NCBI RefSeq assembly: GCF_900129725.1
Contig: NZ_FQWQ01000004.1
Coordinates: 62,001-126,000, forward strand
Origin: Chryseolinea serpens
Lineage (GTDB): Bacteria; Bacteroidota; Bacteroidia; Cytophagales; Cyclobacteriaceae
DNA: 64,000 bases
Direction of reading: 5' to 3'
Translations under genes and position numbers: made by a program
Notes under the pieces: model-generated
The model's input: the letters and a program-made list of their open reading frames with translations, nothing else
Database searches by the model: none
What the model was told of the DNA's origin: nothing
In this document: in pieces, positions 9,083-18,212 of the stretch
Numbering within the stretch: the stretch's first letter is position 1
Layout: the number at the start of each line of letters is the position of its first letter

Positions 9083-10563
9083 TCAAAAATAATCAAAACA
9101 TACCGCTTGCCTCCATTCCGGTGAGTGATTATGAAAAGTTTCTTCTTGTTAACACATCGTTTGTTAAAGAGTCATCTTTTCATTGTGTTTCCTACTATGG
9201 TGTTGCCGTACCGGAAAAATTAAGACTGATTTGTTGCATGGCCGACGATGATCATGGAACGATTCATGTATCGTCATCCCTGGTGGACAGACAAGCCACG
9301 TTACCTTCCTTTACGGCGCATCACCTGTCATTCGAAAAATTCGAACGTGAGATCCATGAAAACTTCGGCATAGCCTATCCTGATCATCCGTGGTTGAAGC
9401 CGGTGCGATTTCCATTCAACCGTGCAAATCATCAAAGTACCATTGCCCATTACCCATTCTTTAATTCTGCAAGCGAAGAACTTCATGAAGTGGGTGTTGG
9501 CCCTATTCATGCGGGTGTAATTGAGCCGGGCCATTTCAGGTTTATATGCAATGGTGAACAGATCATGCACATGGAGATTCAACTGGGCTTTCAGCATCGG
9601 GGTATTGAATCGTTATTCCTGGAAAAGAAAAAATTATTACAACGTGCCACGTTGGCAGAAACCATTGCCGGTGACACCGCCGTTGGACATACCACCGCGT
9701 TTGTGAACCTGTGGGAAAGCCTGTGCAACTATACACCCGACGAAGACCTGCAATTTGCCAGAACACTGGCGCTTGAACTGGAAAGAATTGCCATGCACAC
9801 CGCTGATCTTAGTGCATTGTGTACCGATGTGGCCTATCAGCTTGGGAGTGCCGTATACGGAAGGTTGAGAACACCCATTATTAATTACATGCAGATCTGG
9901 TGCGGCAACCGCCTTAGCAAGGGATTGATTCGGCCCGGCAAATTGAATTTTCCATTCACTAGAGATTTAGGTGATCAACTGTCAAGACTATTGGACGTAT
10001 ACGAAAAGGATTTTAATGAAGTAAGCGACAATACCTTCCGCTTGCCCAGTGTGCTATCGCGATTCGAAAAGACAGGTGTTGTCACCCATGGACAAATTAC
10101 AGAAATTGGCGCGGTGGGAATGGCCGCACGCATGAGCAACGTTAGGCGCGACGTCCGTGCAACCCACCCTCATGACCTCTATGCTAAACTGGAACACGTA
10201 CCTATACTAAAACACCATGGCGATGTTTATTCCAGAGCACAAATAAGAAGAGAAGAGATCAATCAGTCTATTGGTTACATCAGAAGCCTCTTGAGGGACA
10301 TCCCCGGGGAAAGTAAAAATCGTAAGCCCCTGGGGTTGCCCAAGGCCAACGCATTTTGCATATCATTAACAGAGGGTTGGCGTGGCGAAATTTGTCATTG
10401 CGCCATAACGGATGAGCACGGTGAATTCGTTCACTACAAGATCAAAGACCCCTCTCACCATAATTGGCTGGCACTGGGACTGTCCGTAAGAAACAATGAG
10501 ATCTCGGATTTTCCGGTGTGCAACAAAAGTTTTAATCTTTCCTATTGCGGACATGATTTGTAA
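9067..10563 (+). CDS. hyfG: Hydrogenase large subunit-like protein (NuoC-NuoD fusion type) lacking NiFe ligands
   Basis: 498 residues: an N-terminal NuoC-like domain (about 1-130) fused to a NuoD/hydrogenase large-subunit-like domain (GVGPIHAG...LGFQHRGIESL). In group-4 NiFe hydrogenases the first metal site reads E-R-x-C-G-x-C-x-x-x-H; here residues 198-208 read ETIAGDTAVGH, so both cysteines are replaced (Ala201, Thr204) while Glu and His remain. The C-terminal D-P-C-x-x-C site is also absent; the protein ends DFPVCNKSFNLSYCGHDL with two cysteines nine residues apart and no cleavable tail. It therefore should not bind NiFe and belongs with the hydrogenase-related (Ehr-like) proteins. No maturation genes are nearby. 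Confidence 0.86.
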   Translation: METVVIKNNQNIPLASIPVSDYEKFLLVNTSFVKESSFHCVSYYGVAVPEKLRLICCMADDDHGTIHVSSSLVDRQATLPSFTAHHLSFEKFEREIHENFGIAYPDHPWLKPVRFPFNRANHQSTIAHYPFFNSASEELHEVGVGPIHAGVIEPGHFRFICNGEQIMHMEIQLGFQHRGIESLFLEKKKLLQRATLAETIAGDTAVGHTTAFVNLWESLCNYTPDEDLQFARTLALELERIAMHTADLSALCTDVAYQLGSAVYGRLRTPIINYMQIWCGNRLSKGLIRPGKLNFPFTRDLGDQLSRLLDVYEKDFNEVSDNTFRLPSVLSRFEKTGVVTHGQITEIGAVGMAARMSNVRRDVRATHPHDLYAKLEHVPILKHHGDVYSRAQIRREEINQSIGYIRSLLRDIPGESKNRKPLGLPKANAFCISLTEGWRGEICHCAITDEHGEFVHYKIKDPSHHNWLALGLSVRNNEISDFPVCNKSFNLSYCGHDL

Positions 10564-10566
10564 TAT

Positions 10567-11319
10567 ATGATCGAGGATATAAAAATAGTGATGCACCAGG
10601 GCAAACAATTTATCCCTGATGTAACGGCGGCAAAGGTACCCGGCATATTTCGGGGAAGACCTGTGATTAGTCAAGCCGATGTAGACGAGCAGGCCCTGGT
10701 CGAACTCTGTCCTACCGGCGCTATACGCTCCAATCCATTCTCTCTTGATCTGGGAAAATGCACGTTCTGTGGTGAATGTGCTTTCGCCAATCCGGAAAAA
10801 GTCAAATTTACATCTGACTATAAACTGGCGACCAACGAACGTGAAAATCTGATCATTAAAGCCGGAGAAGATAAACCGATGGGGTTGAATCCCGACAAAA
10901 TCAGAAAGGAAATTCATGAATATTTCGGCGGATCATTGAAGCTGAGACAAATTTCTGCCGCCGGCGACAACAGTTGTGAGTTGGAGCTCAATGCCTGTGG
11001 TAATGTTAATTTTGATATGGGCCGCTTTGGTATTGAGTTTGTTGCGTCACCACGCCATGCCGACGGTATTGTCATCACGGGTCCTATTTCTGAGAACATG
11101 GCACAACCCACTCAAATTTGTTATGATGCTGTTCCGGATCCCAAGATCATTATTCTGGCCGGTACGGATGCCATCAGCGGCGGGATACTGGCCGGAAGCA
11201 AAGCGCTGAACAGAACCTTTCTGGATAAATACCCTATTGATCTATACGTGCCTGGAAATCCCGTTCATCCGCTTACGTTCATTAACGGCGTGCTTGAGTT
11301 GATCAAAAGTAGAAGATGA
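10567..11319 (+). CDS. hyfI: Ferredoxin-NuoB-like fusion, proximal FeS ligands mostly lost
   Basis: 250 residues. The N-terminal part can hold one [4Fe-4S] cluster: Cys48 (LCPTGAI) and Cys65, Cys68, Cys71 (CTFCGEC). The C-terminal half is NuoB/HyfI-like (GRFGIEFVASPRHADGIVITGP, DPKIIILAG), but of the four cysteines that bind the proximal (N2-type) cluster only one is kept: the positions are Asp134, Cys137, Asp201 (GTDAISGG where GxCAxSGG is usual) and Asn231 (PGNP instead of PGCP). An extra Cys144 lies close by. Electron transfer to the large subunit in the usual way looks impossible. Last gene of the operon, 3 bases after the large subunit. Confidence 0.85.
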   Translation: MIEDIKIVMHQGKQFIPDVTAAKVPGIFRGRPVISQADVDEQALVELCPTGAIRSNPFSLDLGKCTFCGECAFANPEKVKFTSDYKLATNERENLIIKAGEDKPMGLNPDKIRKEIHEYFGGSLKLRQISAAGDNSCELELNACGNVNFDMGRFGIEFVASPRHADGIVITGPISENMAQPTQICYDAVPDPKIIILAGTDAISGGILAGSKALNRTFLDKYPIDLYVPGNPVHPLTFINGVLELIKSRR

Positions 11320-11464
11320 TAAAAACGCCTGGCCAAAGACGTTCCCATCCCGTCGAAATCTTCATTCAGCAAAGACATTTTTAAGGATACGTTAAGACAA
11401 ATTAAAGCTTGCTTTAAGTAGTTCTTCATCGCGTTTTTATACCTTGGAGCGCGTTGGGAATGCC

Positions 11465-11827
11465 ATGAGAAAGGTTTTGATTTTCATATTGCTCGGAATT
11501 CACCTGAATTTTTCTGCGTTCATTCCACAGTTCGATGAAGTGGATAGGATCGACCGGAACGGCAATAAAGTCGATGATATCAATAGCCTTTTTGAATTTA
11601 TCTATGAAGTTGCGCTTGGCAATTCCGACGCCACCCCGGAAGATGAAGATAACGACCATGTCAGATATTTCCATATCGTAAGAATGGGAACATACTTCTG
11701 TCAAAACGTACAAGCCGTGAAGGATCTCGATGCCGGATTATATCGCGTGATCCGTTGCCCCATAACGAAAGAAGAAAAAATCCATCCTGTTTTCTTTGAG
11801 ATCCCTTCTCCTCCGCCCAAAGCATAG
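11465..11827 (+). CDS. Small secreted protein of unknown function
   Basis: 120 residues from the ATG at 11465 (an upstream TTG at 11444 is less likely because it would precede the signal peptide). Residues 1-18 (MRKVLIFILLGIHLNFSA) look like a signal peptide; the mature part is acidic, with FFEFIYEV-like and MGTYFCQNV...YRVIRCPITKEEK segments and two cysteines that could pair outside the cytoplasm, and a Pro-rich end. No family is recognised. It stands 145 bases after the hyf-like operon in the same direction and may be read from the same transcript, as no terminator is seen between them. Confidence 0.6.
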   Translation: MRKVLIFILLGIHLNFSAFIPQFDEVDRIDRNGNKVDDINSLFEFIYEVALGNSDATPEDEDNDHVRYFHIVRMGTYFCQNVQAVKDLDAGLYRVIRCPITKEEKIHPVFFEIPSPPPKA

Positions 11828-11901
11828 GCTATCCACAATTTTTTAGGCAGTTCAGATTATCAATTGCCGAAACCTCATTCATTACAATCTGCTAAAAGGA
11901 T

Positions 11902-11924
11902 CCATAGGGTCATTGTACCTATGG
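11902..11924. promoter_or_regulatory. Inverted repeat upstream of the RND efflux genes
   Basis: CCATAGG (11902-11908) and CCTATGG (11918-11924) form a perfect 7-bp inverted repeat with a 9-base spacer in the 299-base non-coding stretch before the efflux adaptor gene. It could be an operator for a metal-responsive regulator or a weak hairpin ending the previous transcript; there is no T run. Nothing else was recognised in this gap. Confidence 0.3.
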
Positions 11925-12126
11925 CTCATTTCTGCTTTTTGTTAACGCTCTCCGCTATGTCCGGGTGTCTGTCTTGATACGTTGGGCATTTGGTCTGGCG
12001 TGAAAAATGACGACTAGGTTTTGATAATTTTTTTCACGGCGTAGCCCTGGCGAATACATCAGGCGTGCCAAAATCTTGATTTTGAAATTTTTCGGAAACC
12101 ATCATTTAACCATTAATTCCAGTACG

Positions 12127-13206
12127 ATGAAACTCATATTGATATATTTCCAGGCTTGTCTCTTGATTATTTTTAGTTCGGCTTGTTCCCATCCGAGATC
12201 GTTCCATGGCAAGCGGGCCAATGTTATTTCGGACTCCATTATTAATCATCTGCAGACCGCTTCCGTCAGCTTAGAGGATGACAATAGCTTTATAAAACTA
12301 AACGGTAAAATACAGCCAAATGAAACAAAGCAGGTGAGGGTGTTTTCATTGGTCAGCGGGAAGGTCCACTCCGTGAATGTCGAATTAGGAGACATTGTGA
12401 AAAAAGGCCAGCTGTTGGCCGTCCTGAACAGTATCGAAGTGGCCGAGGTTTCTAATAATTTGACCCTGGCAGAATCAAATGTTACGATGGCCAGAAAGAA
12501 TTTGGAAATGGCCAAGGACATGTATGAAGGCAGGCTGGCAAATGAACGGGAATATCTGAATGCGAAGATCTCCTATAACAATGCAGTGTCTGAATTGAAT
12601 CGCGCCAGCCAGGTGGCCTCCATAACGGGTGGCGACCGGTCGAATTACCCGGTTAAAGCTCCGATCAATGGTTTTGTCATTGAAAAAAACATTACCAATA
12701 ATTCTGAGGTGCGACAAGATAATAACTCCGATCTGTTCGTCATCGCGGATTTGTCCAATGTCTGGATCATAGCCAATGTTTATGAATCCGACTTGAACAA
12801 GGTGGACGTCGGCGACCCGGTGACGGTTAAGACCTTAGCCAATGCTGAAAAGAATTACCCCGGCACGATCGATAAAATATACAATGTGCTCGACCCCGAA
12901 ACCCGCACCATGAAAGTCCGGATCAGCATGGATAATCCGGATAACGAATTAAAACCAGAGATGTTCGCGACCGTCAAGGTGAATATCCGGTCAACCGGCA
13001 AGTCCCTCGCCGTTCCTTCGCAGGCGCTGGTGATGGACAATAGCAAGTATTACGTGGTCGTGCGAAAAGCCGACAAGCTGGAAGCAAAGGAGATCAACCT
13101 GATCAAGAGGGTGGATAACAAAGCCTTTATTTCCGGGCTTTCCTTAGGCGACGAAGTGGTCGTCAATTCCCAGGTATTCCTGTATCAGGCATTAAGTACT
13201 AACTAG
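12127..13206 (+). CDS. Efflux RND transporter periplasmic adaptor (membrane fusion) lipoprotein
   Basis: 359 residues from the ATG at 12127; the N-terminus is a lipoprotein signal with the acceptor cysteine at residue 20 (LLIIFSSAC). The body has the barrel-sandwich lipoyl halves (GKVHSVNVELGDIVKKGQLLA and APINGFVIEKN), a short helical hairpin between them, and the beta-barrel (VWIIANVYESDLNKVDVG) of HlyD/CusB-type adaptors. It should join the inner-membrane pump encoded 8 bases downstream to an outer-membrane channel. An in-frame TTG at 12076 was not chosen because it would precede the signal. No regulator or outer-membrane factor lies next to it. Confidence 0.88.
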   Translation: MKLILIYFQACLLIIFSSACSHPRSFHGKRANVISDSIINHLQTASVSLEDDNSFIKLNGKIQPNETKQVRVFSLVSGKVHSVNVELGDIVKKGQLLAVLNSIEVAEVSNNLTLAESNVTMARKNLEMAKDMYEGRLANEREYLNAKISYNNAVSELNRASQVASITGGDRSNYPVKAPINGFVIEKNITNNSEVRQDNNSDLFVIADLSNVWIIANVYESDLNKVDVGDPVTVKTLANAEKNYPGTIDKIYNVLDPETRTMKVRISMDNPDNELKPEMFATVKVNIRSTGKSLAVPSQALVMDNSKYYVVVRKADKLEAKEINLIKRVDNKAFISGLSLGDEVVVNSQVFLYQALSTN

Positions 13207-13214
13207 CAAACGCC

Positions 13215-16200
13215 ATGTTTAAGATCATCAAAAATTGCATTGCCTTCTCGCTAAAGAACAGGCTCTTTATATTCCTGGCAACATTCCTGTTGATCATCTG
13301 GGGTGTCGTGGCTTTTAAAAATATTCCCATCGAAGCCTTTCCGGATGTTACCAATACGCAAATAACGATCATTACACAATGGCCCGGCAGAAGCGCAGAA
13401 GAAGTTGAAAAATTTGTATCCCTTCGGATCGAAGTGGCCCTGAACCCGGTACAGAAAAAAACCTCCGTACGTTCAACAACCGTCTTTGGTCTTTCCGTGG
13501 TAAAAGTCATTTTCGAAGACGGTGTCGACGATGCTTTTGCCCGTCAGCAGGTAAATAACATGTTGCGCGGGGTTGAGCTGCCCGACAATGCGGAGCCTGA
13601 TATCCAACCGCCGATTGGCCCGACCGGTGAGATTTTCAGGTACACGTTGAGCAGTACGGCCAGGACCGTCAAAGAATTAAAGACCATTCAGGATTGGGTC
13701 GTTCAGCGTCAATTCCTGGGGGTACCGGGCGTCGGTGATGTCGTTAGTTTTGGAGGGGAAGTAAAGACCTATGAGATCAAAGTCAACCCGCAAGAATTGG
13801 CGTCTTATAATATTACGCCGCTAGATGTTTACAATGCCGCATCTAAAAGCAACATCAACGTCGGGGGAGATGTCATCGTGGATAATTCGCAAGCCTATGT
13901 GGTAAGAGGCATTGGCTTGTTGAATAATGTGGACGAGATCGAAAATATCATTGTCACCAATATCAATGGAACCCCCATCCTCGTAAAGGAAGTGGCGGAA
14001 GTGGATATTTCTAACCTACCCAGGCTGGGACAGGTGGGAAGGGATTTGCAAAATGACGTCGTCGAAGGGATCATCGTCATGCGCAAAGGAGAGAACCCAA
14101 GCGAGGTGATCAGGAGGGTGCAGGCCAAGATCGATTACCTCAATGAAAAAGTGCTACCTGCCGATGTAAAAATAGATACCTTCTACAATCGCAATAATCT
14201 CATTGACTTTGCTACCCATACCGTCCTGCACAATATGTTGGAGGGAATAATTTTTGTCACGGTCATTGTCTTTCTGTTTATGGCCGACTGGCGCACAACG
14301 GTCATCGTGGCCATGGTCATCCCGTTGTCTTTACTCTTTGCCTTTATTTGCCTTACCCTAAAGGGAATGAGTGCAAATCTTCTGTCGATGGGGGCAATTG
14401 ACTTTGGCATCATCATCGATGGGGCCGTGGTCATGGTGGAAGGTCTCTTTGTGGTTTTTGATCAGCGCGCCCGTACGATGGGGATGGAGCGGTTCAATAA
14501 GCTTTCCAAATTGGGCATCGTCAAAAATACAGGAGGTGAACTGGGTAAAGCCATTTTCTTTTCCAAGTTGATCATCATAGCAGCCCTGTTGCCTATTTTT
14601 TCTTTTCAGAAAGTAGAGGGGAAGATGTTTTCACCCCTGGCCTGGACGCTTGGCTTTGCGCTGTTGGGCGCTTTGATTCTGACACTGACACTCGTTCCCT
14701 TACTCAGTAGCTTGCTGCTACGGCAAAATGTCAGGGAAAAACATAACCCGTTTGTGGAGTTTATCACCAACAGGGTCATGACCATGTTCTCCTGGACCTA
14801 TCACCATAAAAGGGTGTCGCTTTTAATAGTGTCGGCCCTGGTAGCCATCGGATTGTTTTCGTTTAAATTCCTGGGAACTGAATTTCTGCCGGAGTTGGAC
14901 GAAGGAGCCATTTACATCCGGGCTACTTGCCCGCTAAGTGTTTCGCTCGAAGAATCGCGCGCCCTGGCAAATAAAATGAGGAAGGTCATCCGGGCGTTTC
15001 CGGAAGTTAAACAAGTGATGTCCCAGACCGGCCGCCCGAACGATGGAACGGATGCCACAGGGTTCTACAATATTGAATTTCATGTGGACATCTATCCAAA
15101 AGATCAATGGACCAGTGGTATCACAAAAGAAGAACTCATCGAGCAGATGCAGGAAAAGCTGGATGTATTCCCGGGTATTAATTTGAATTTTTCCCAGCCG
15201 ATCATGGACAATGTGGAAGAGGCCGTCTCGGGCGTAAAGGGGTCGCTCGTGGTAAAGATCTACGGAGAGAAACTGCCCGTAACGGAGAAAAAGGCAAATG
15301 AGATCTATGACGTGATGAAGAACATCGCCGGTGTTGAAGACCTGGGTGTCATCAGGAACCTTGGCCAGCCTGAACTGCGCATCGATTTAGACGCTGCAAA
15401 AATGGCGTTGTATGGCGTCACCACGGCCGATGCGAACGCTATTATTGAAATGGCCATCGGCGGCAAGGCCATCTCTCAGATCTACGAAGGCGAAAAGAAA
15501 TTCCAATTGCGTTTGCGCTATGAAGAGGCGTATCGAAACAATGTGGAAGCGATCGGTAATTTGATGGTGCCTACTTTACGAGGCGCCCAGGTCCCTATAA
15601 AAAATATTGCGTCGATCGAAAAGCTGACGGGGCCAAGCCTGATCTTCAGGGATGACAATCGCAGGTATAGTGCGGTGAAGTTTTCCGTGAGAGGTCGCGA
15701 CATGGGCAGCACGATCGCCGAAGCCCAGCGAAAGGTGAGTGAATCGGTTCAGCTGCATAAAGGATACGAAGTCCAATGGGCAGGTGACTTTGAAAATCAA
15801 CAGCGCGCCACACATCGGTTGCAGCAAGTTGTGCCAGTGAGTTTGCTGCTGATTTTTTTGATCCTCTTCGTGATGTTTGGCGACATAAAAGATGCGGGCA
15901 TCGTGTTGCTGAACGTTCCTTTTGCTATGATTGGAGGCATCGCCGCGTTGCTGATCACGGGTACGAATTTTAGCATCTCCGCCGGCATTGGGTTTATCGC
16001 GTTGTTTGGGATTTGTATTCAAAACGGGGTGATCCTCATCTCCGTTTTCAAAAACAATTTGCACAAGATCCAAAGGGGCGAGTTCACCCATCACTCCCTG
16101 GAAAATGCCATTACCGATGGCGTAAGAACGAGAGTGAGACCGGTCATCATGACCGCCCTGATGGCTGCCATCGGTTTAATGCCGGCTGCCCTTTCAACAG

Positions 16201-16337
16201 GGATCGGATCGGAAACCTCCAAGCCGTTGGCCATCGTTGTCATTGGAGGATTAGTGACGGCCACGATATTAACACTGCTGGTCTTTCCGTTGTTCTTCTA
16301 CGTGTCGTATCGGAAATTGGGACAAGATCTGGAGTGA
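13215..16337 (+). CDS. CzcA/CusA family heavy-metal RND efflux pump
   Basis: 1040 residues, full length for the heavy-metal efflux RND family. The fourth membrane helix carries DFGIIIDGAVVMVE with Asp396, Asp402 and Glu409, the charged pattern of CzcA-type divalent-cation exporters rather than the CusA monovalent type, so Zn, Co, Cd or Ni are likelier substrates than Cu or Ag (inference from family signatures). The PDVTNTQITI and GxxSEEVE-like N-terminal porter motif and two sets of membrane helices separated by large periplasmic loops are present. It is co-transcribed with the adaptor. An outer-membrane TolC-like partner must be encoded elsewhere. Confidence 0.92.
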   Translation: MFKIIKNCIAFSLKNRLFIFLATFLLIIWGVVAFKNIPIEAFPDVTNTQITIITQWPGRSAEEVEKFVSLRIEVALNPVQKKTSVRSTTVFGLSVVKVIFEDGVDDAFARQQVNNMLRGVELPDNAEPDIQPPIGPTGEIFRYTLSSTARTVKELKTIQDWVVQRQFLGVPGVGDVVSFGGEVKTYEIKVNPQELASYNITPLDVYNAASKSNINVGGDVIVDNSQAYVVRGIGLLNNVDEIENIIVTNINGTPILVKEVAEVDISNLPRLGQVGRDLQNDVVEGIIVMRKGENPSEVIRRVQAKIDYLNEKVLPADVKIDTFYNRNNLIDFATHTVLHNMLEGIIFVTVIVFLFMADWRTTVIVAMVIPLSLLFAFICLTLKGMSANLLSMGAIDFGIIIDGAVVMVEGLFVVFDQRARTMGMERFNKLSKLGIVKNTGGELGKAIFFSKLIIIAALLPIFSFQKVEGKMFSPLAWTLGFALLGALILTLTLVPLLSSLLLRQNVREKHNPFVEFITNRVMTMFSWTYHHKRVSLLIVSALVAIGLFSFKFLGTEFLPELDEGAIYIRATCPLSVSLEESRALANKMRKVIRAFPEVKQVMSQTGRPNDGTDATGFYNIEFHVDIYPKDQWTSGITKEELIEQMQEKLDVFPGINLNFSQPIMDNVEEAVSGVKGSLVVKIYGEKLPVTEKKANEIYDVMKNIAGVEDLGVIRNLGQPELRIDLDAAKMALYGVTTADANAIIEMAIGGKAISQIYEGEKKFQLRLRYEEAYRNNVEAIGNLMVPTLRGAQVPIKNIASIEKLTGPSLIFRDDNRRYSAVKFSVRGRDMGSTIAEAQRKVSESVQLHKGYEVQWAGDFENQQRATHRLQQVVPVSLLLIFLILFVMFGDIKDAGIVLLNVPFAMIGGIAALLITGTNFSISAGIGFIALFGICIQNGVILISVFKNNLHKIQRGEFTHHSLENAITDGVRTRVRPVIMTALMAAIGLMPAALSTGIGSETSKPLAIVVIGGLVTATILTLLVFPLFFYVSYRKLGQDLE

Positions 16338-16356
16338 TGCATATCCTTGATAGAAG

Positions 16357-16386
16357 GGAGAGGGCAGGGAGGGCCTTCTCCTTTTT
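16357..16386 (+). terminator. Rho-independent terminator after the RND pump gene
   Basis: A 9-bp stem (16357-16365 with 16373-16381, one G-U pair) with a 7-base loop is followed by five T, 20 bases after the pump stop codon. Confidence 0.8.
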
Positions 16387-16537
16387 ATGAAGGATATGAA
16401 TAGTCGGTGGAAACGACGCTCGTATGGGGACTATTCGTTTCGTAAATTCATTAAATTTGACCGATGGAAGATTTGTTTTGGGTGCATCAAGAACATCGCT
16501 GTGGGATGGCGAACAAAGACCATCGGATCGGATGACC

Positions 16538-17317
16538 ATGAAAGCACAATTCATTCTTCCGCCCTTCGCCATTTCCCGGTGCGTAAAAAACATACTGGTG
16601 GTTGAAGATGCCCATAGGTCAAGCGACTTCATTCTGCCGCTCTTTGCCAACGGCGCGCCGACACTTGTTTTTCAAAGCGTCAAGGCGTCAAGAAACGGTA
16701 AACCGGTGGGACATCTCACCCTCTACGGGCAACTCATTGCACCCAGCGACCTGGTGATCAAAGGAGACTTTACTTTAATAGCGTATTTCTTTTATCCCTA
16801 CGCCCTGCGCTCCCTGTTCGATGTGAGTGGCGCCGAACTGACGGACGAACATGCGGACCTCCATTTTTTAAAAGCGGCCACCGACTTTAGCCTGCAGGAA
16901 AAACTTTTGAATGCACCGGCGTTAAAAGACCGGTTGGAAGAAATGACGACGTTCATCCAAAAGCTGATGGAACGCAAAGCCGCCGACGATAAAAAGATCG
17001 TATTTGCCACCACCGAGATCCTGAAAAACAACGGCCTGCGACAACTCACCGACATCCGGCAGGAACTGAATGTTTCGGAAAGAACCTTTCAACGACTGTT
17101 CGAGCTAAACGTTGGCATCTCCCCAAAAATGTACCGTCGCATCTGCCAGTTCGATGCTGCCTTTCAAGCACTCCACCTGGATCCCAAGGCCAAGCTGAGC
17201 GACATCGCGTATCAAAACGGTTTTGCAGACCAAAGCCATTTTATCCGCGTTTTCAAGGAGTTCACAGGCTTCACCCCAAGTCAATACCTGGACCGGCTTT
17301 CTCAGTATATTCCATAG
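16538..17317 (+). CDS. AraC family transcriptional regulator (DUF6597-type N-terminus)
   Basis: 259 residues from the ATG at 16538. Homologues of this group begin close to a short strand such as MKAQFILPP, so this start is preferred to the ATG at 16424, which would add 38 residues with no family character. The C-terminal third is an AraC DNA-binding domain: LTDIRQELNVSERTFQRLFE and KLSDIAYQNGFADQSHFIR with FTPSQY. The gene is followed 91 bases later by a DHFR-like reductase read in the same direction, its likeliest target. Confidence 0.82.
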   Translation: MKAQFILPPFAISRCVKNILVVEDAHRSSDFILPLFANGAPTLVFQSVKASRNGKPVGHLTLYGQLIAPSDLVIKGDFTLIAYFFYPYALRSLFDVSGAELTDEHADLHFLKAATDFSLQEKLLNAPALKDRLEEMTTFIQKLMERKAADDKKIVFATTEILKNNGLRQLTDIRQELNVSERTFQRLFELNVGISPKMYRRICQFDAAFQALHLDPKAKLSDIAYQNGFADQSHFIRVFKEFTGFTPSQYLDRLSQYIP

Positions 17318-17408
17318 ACTTTTAAAAAAGTTTCTTGCCGTGACGGGTCTGTTCTATTTCCGCGGACGGGGCTGCCCTAACGTTGTGTAAAAATTTAACC
17401 GATCACAA

Positions 17409-17960
17409 ATGAGACAACTCATCGTCACCGAATGGATGTCATTGGATGGCATCTTCGATTCAACCCTCATGAACCAATGGTTCGAACCCTATCATAGCGA
17501 CAGCCGCGCCGCATCCATACGCGACACCATCGACAACTGCGATGTCATGCTCTATGGACGACATACCTACGAGATGATGTATCCCTATTGGTCGTCGCTG
17601 AAAAATAACGAAATGGGGGTAGCCGCAAAGTTGAACGCCGTAAAGAAATACGTGGTCACCACCACGCTGAAAGAGGGGTGCTGGCAGTCGTCCACCGTCA
17701 TCCGGCAAAACGCAATGAAAGAGGTTGCTGCCATAAAAGCGCAGGAGGGAGGACCGATCCTGGTCCAGGGTAGTGCAACGCTCGTGAGATCGCTGTTGGA
17801 GGCTAAGCTTGTGGATGAATTGAAATTAATGATCCAGCCCCACATCATGGGATTTGGAAGGAGGCTGTGGGAAGAAAACTTGAACGTTGGCCTGGAGCGT
17901 CTCGAGGTTCAAAACCTGGACAAAGGCGTGACGGTTGTGAGATTTAAGCCGATACCCTAA
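17409..17960 (+). CDS. Dihydrofolate reductase family protein (RibD C-terminal-like)
   Basis: 183 residues with the fold pattern of the DHFR/RibD reductase group: N-terminal QLIVTEWMSLDGIFDS, then MLYGRHTYEMM, the nucleotide-binding GGPILVQGSATLVRSLLEAKLVDELKLMIQP, and a final strand VTVVRFKPI. Family members are NADPH-dependent reductases of unknown substrate and often lie next to AraC-type regulators, as here. It is not a housekeeping FolA: the folate-site signature is not evident. Confidence 0.85.
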   Translation: MRQLIVTEWMSLDGIFDSTLMNQWFEPYHSDSRAASIRDTIDNCDVMLYGRHTYEMMYPYWSSLKNNEMGVAAKLNAVKKYVVTTTLKEGCWQSSTVIRQNAMKEVAAIKAQEGGPILVQGSATLVRSLLEAKLVDELKLMIQPHIMGFGRRLWEENLNVGLERLEVQNLDKGVTVVRFKPIP

Positions 17961-17984
17961 GGCGGCTGTGAAAATCTGCCATGG

Positions 17985-18212
17985 TTATTTGATTGACCAA
18001 ATTGTTGACGTTGCCTGGAGAAGCAGATCACCATTGATGACCTTCGAAGCTGCCATGACGTTGGGCACATTTGCCGCTATGCGAGCGTTGCCATAGACAT
18101 CATGGAGAAACACCAGCGAACCAATGATGGCGGTCACTACACCGACTATGGCGAGGAGGGAACGGACCCGTGATCTGTTTCCGGTTTCGAGGGTGTTATC
18201 AAGTGTTTTCAT
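17985..18212 (-). CDS. Small single-pass membrane protein, unknown
   Basis: 75 residues with one hydrophobic helix (about 19-40, SLLAIVGVVTAIIGSLVFL) preceded by a basic segment RNRSRVR-like and followed by a polar tail. No family is recognised. It converges on the DHFR-like gene with 24 bases between stops, and its start is separated by about 136 bases from the DUF5690 gene stop on the same strand. Confidence 0.5.
   Translation of the reverse strand: MKTLDNTLETGNRSRVRSLLAIVGVVTAIIGSLVFLHDVYGNARIAANVPNVMAASKVINGDLLLQATSTIWSIK

Noticed and set aside
9067-11319. Functional hydrogenase or formate hydrogenlyase
   Set aside because: The NiFe-binding cysteines and the proximal cluster ligands are missing, and no hyp maturation, protease or formate dehydrogenase gene is present in the window.
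17475-17495. A TTCGAACC stretch resembling a tRNA T-loop
   Set aside because: It lies in the middle of the DHFR-like coding region and no cloverleaf can be built around it.
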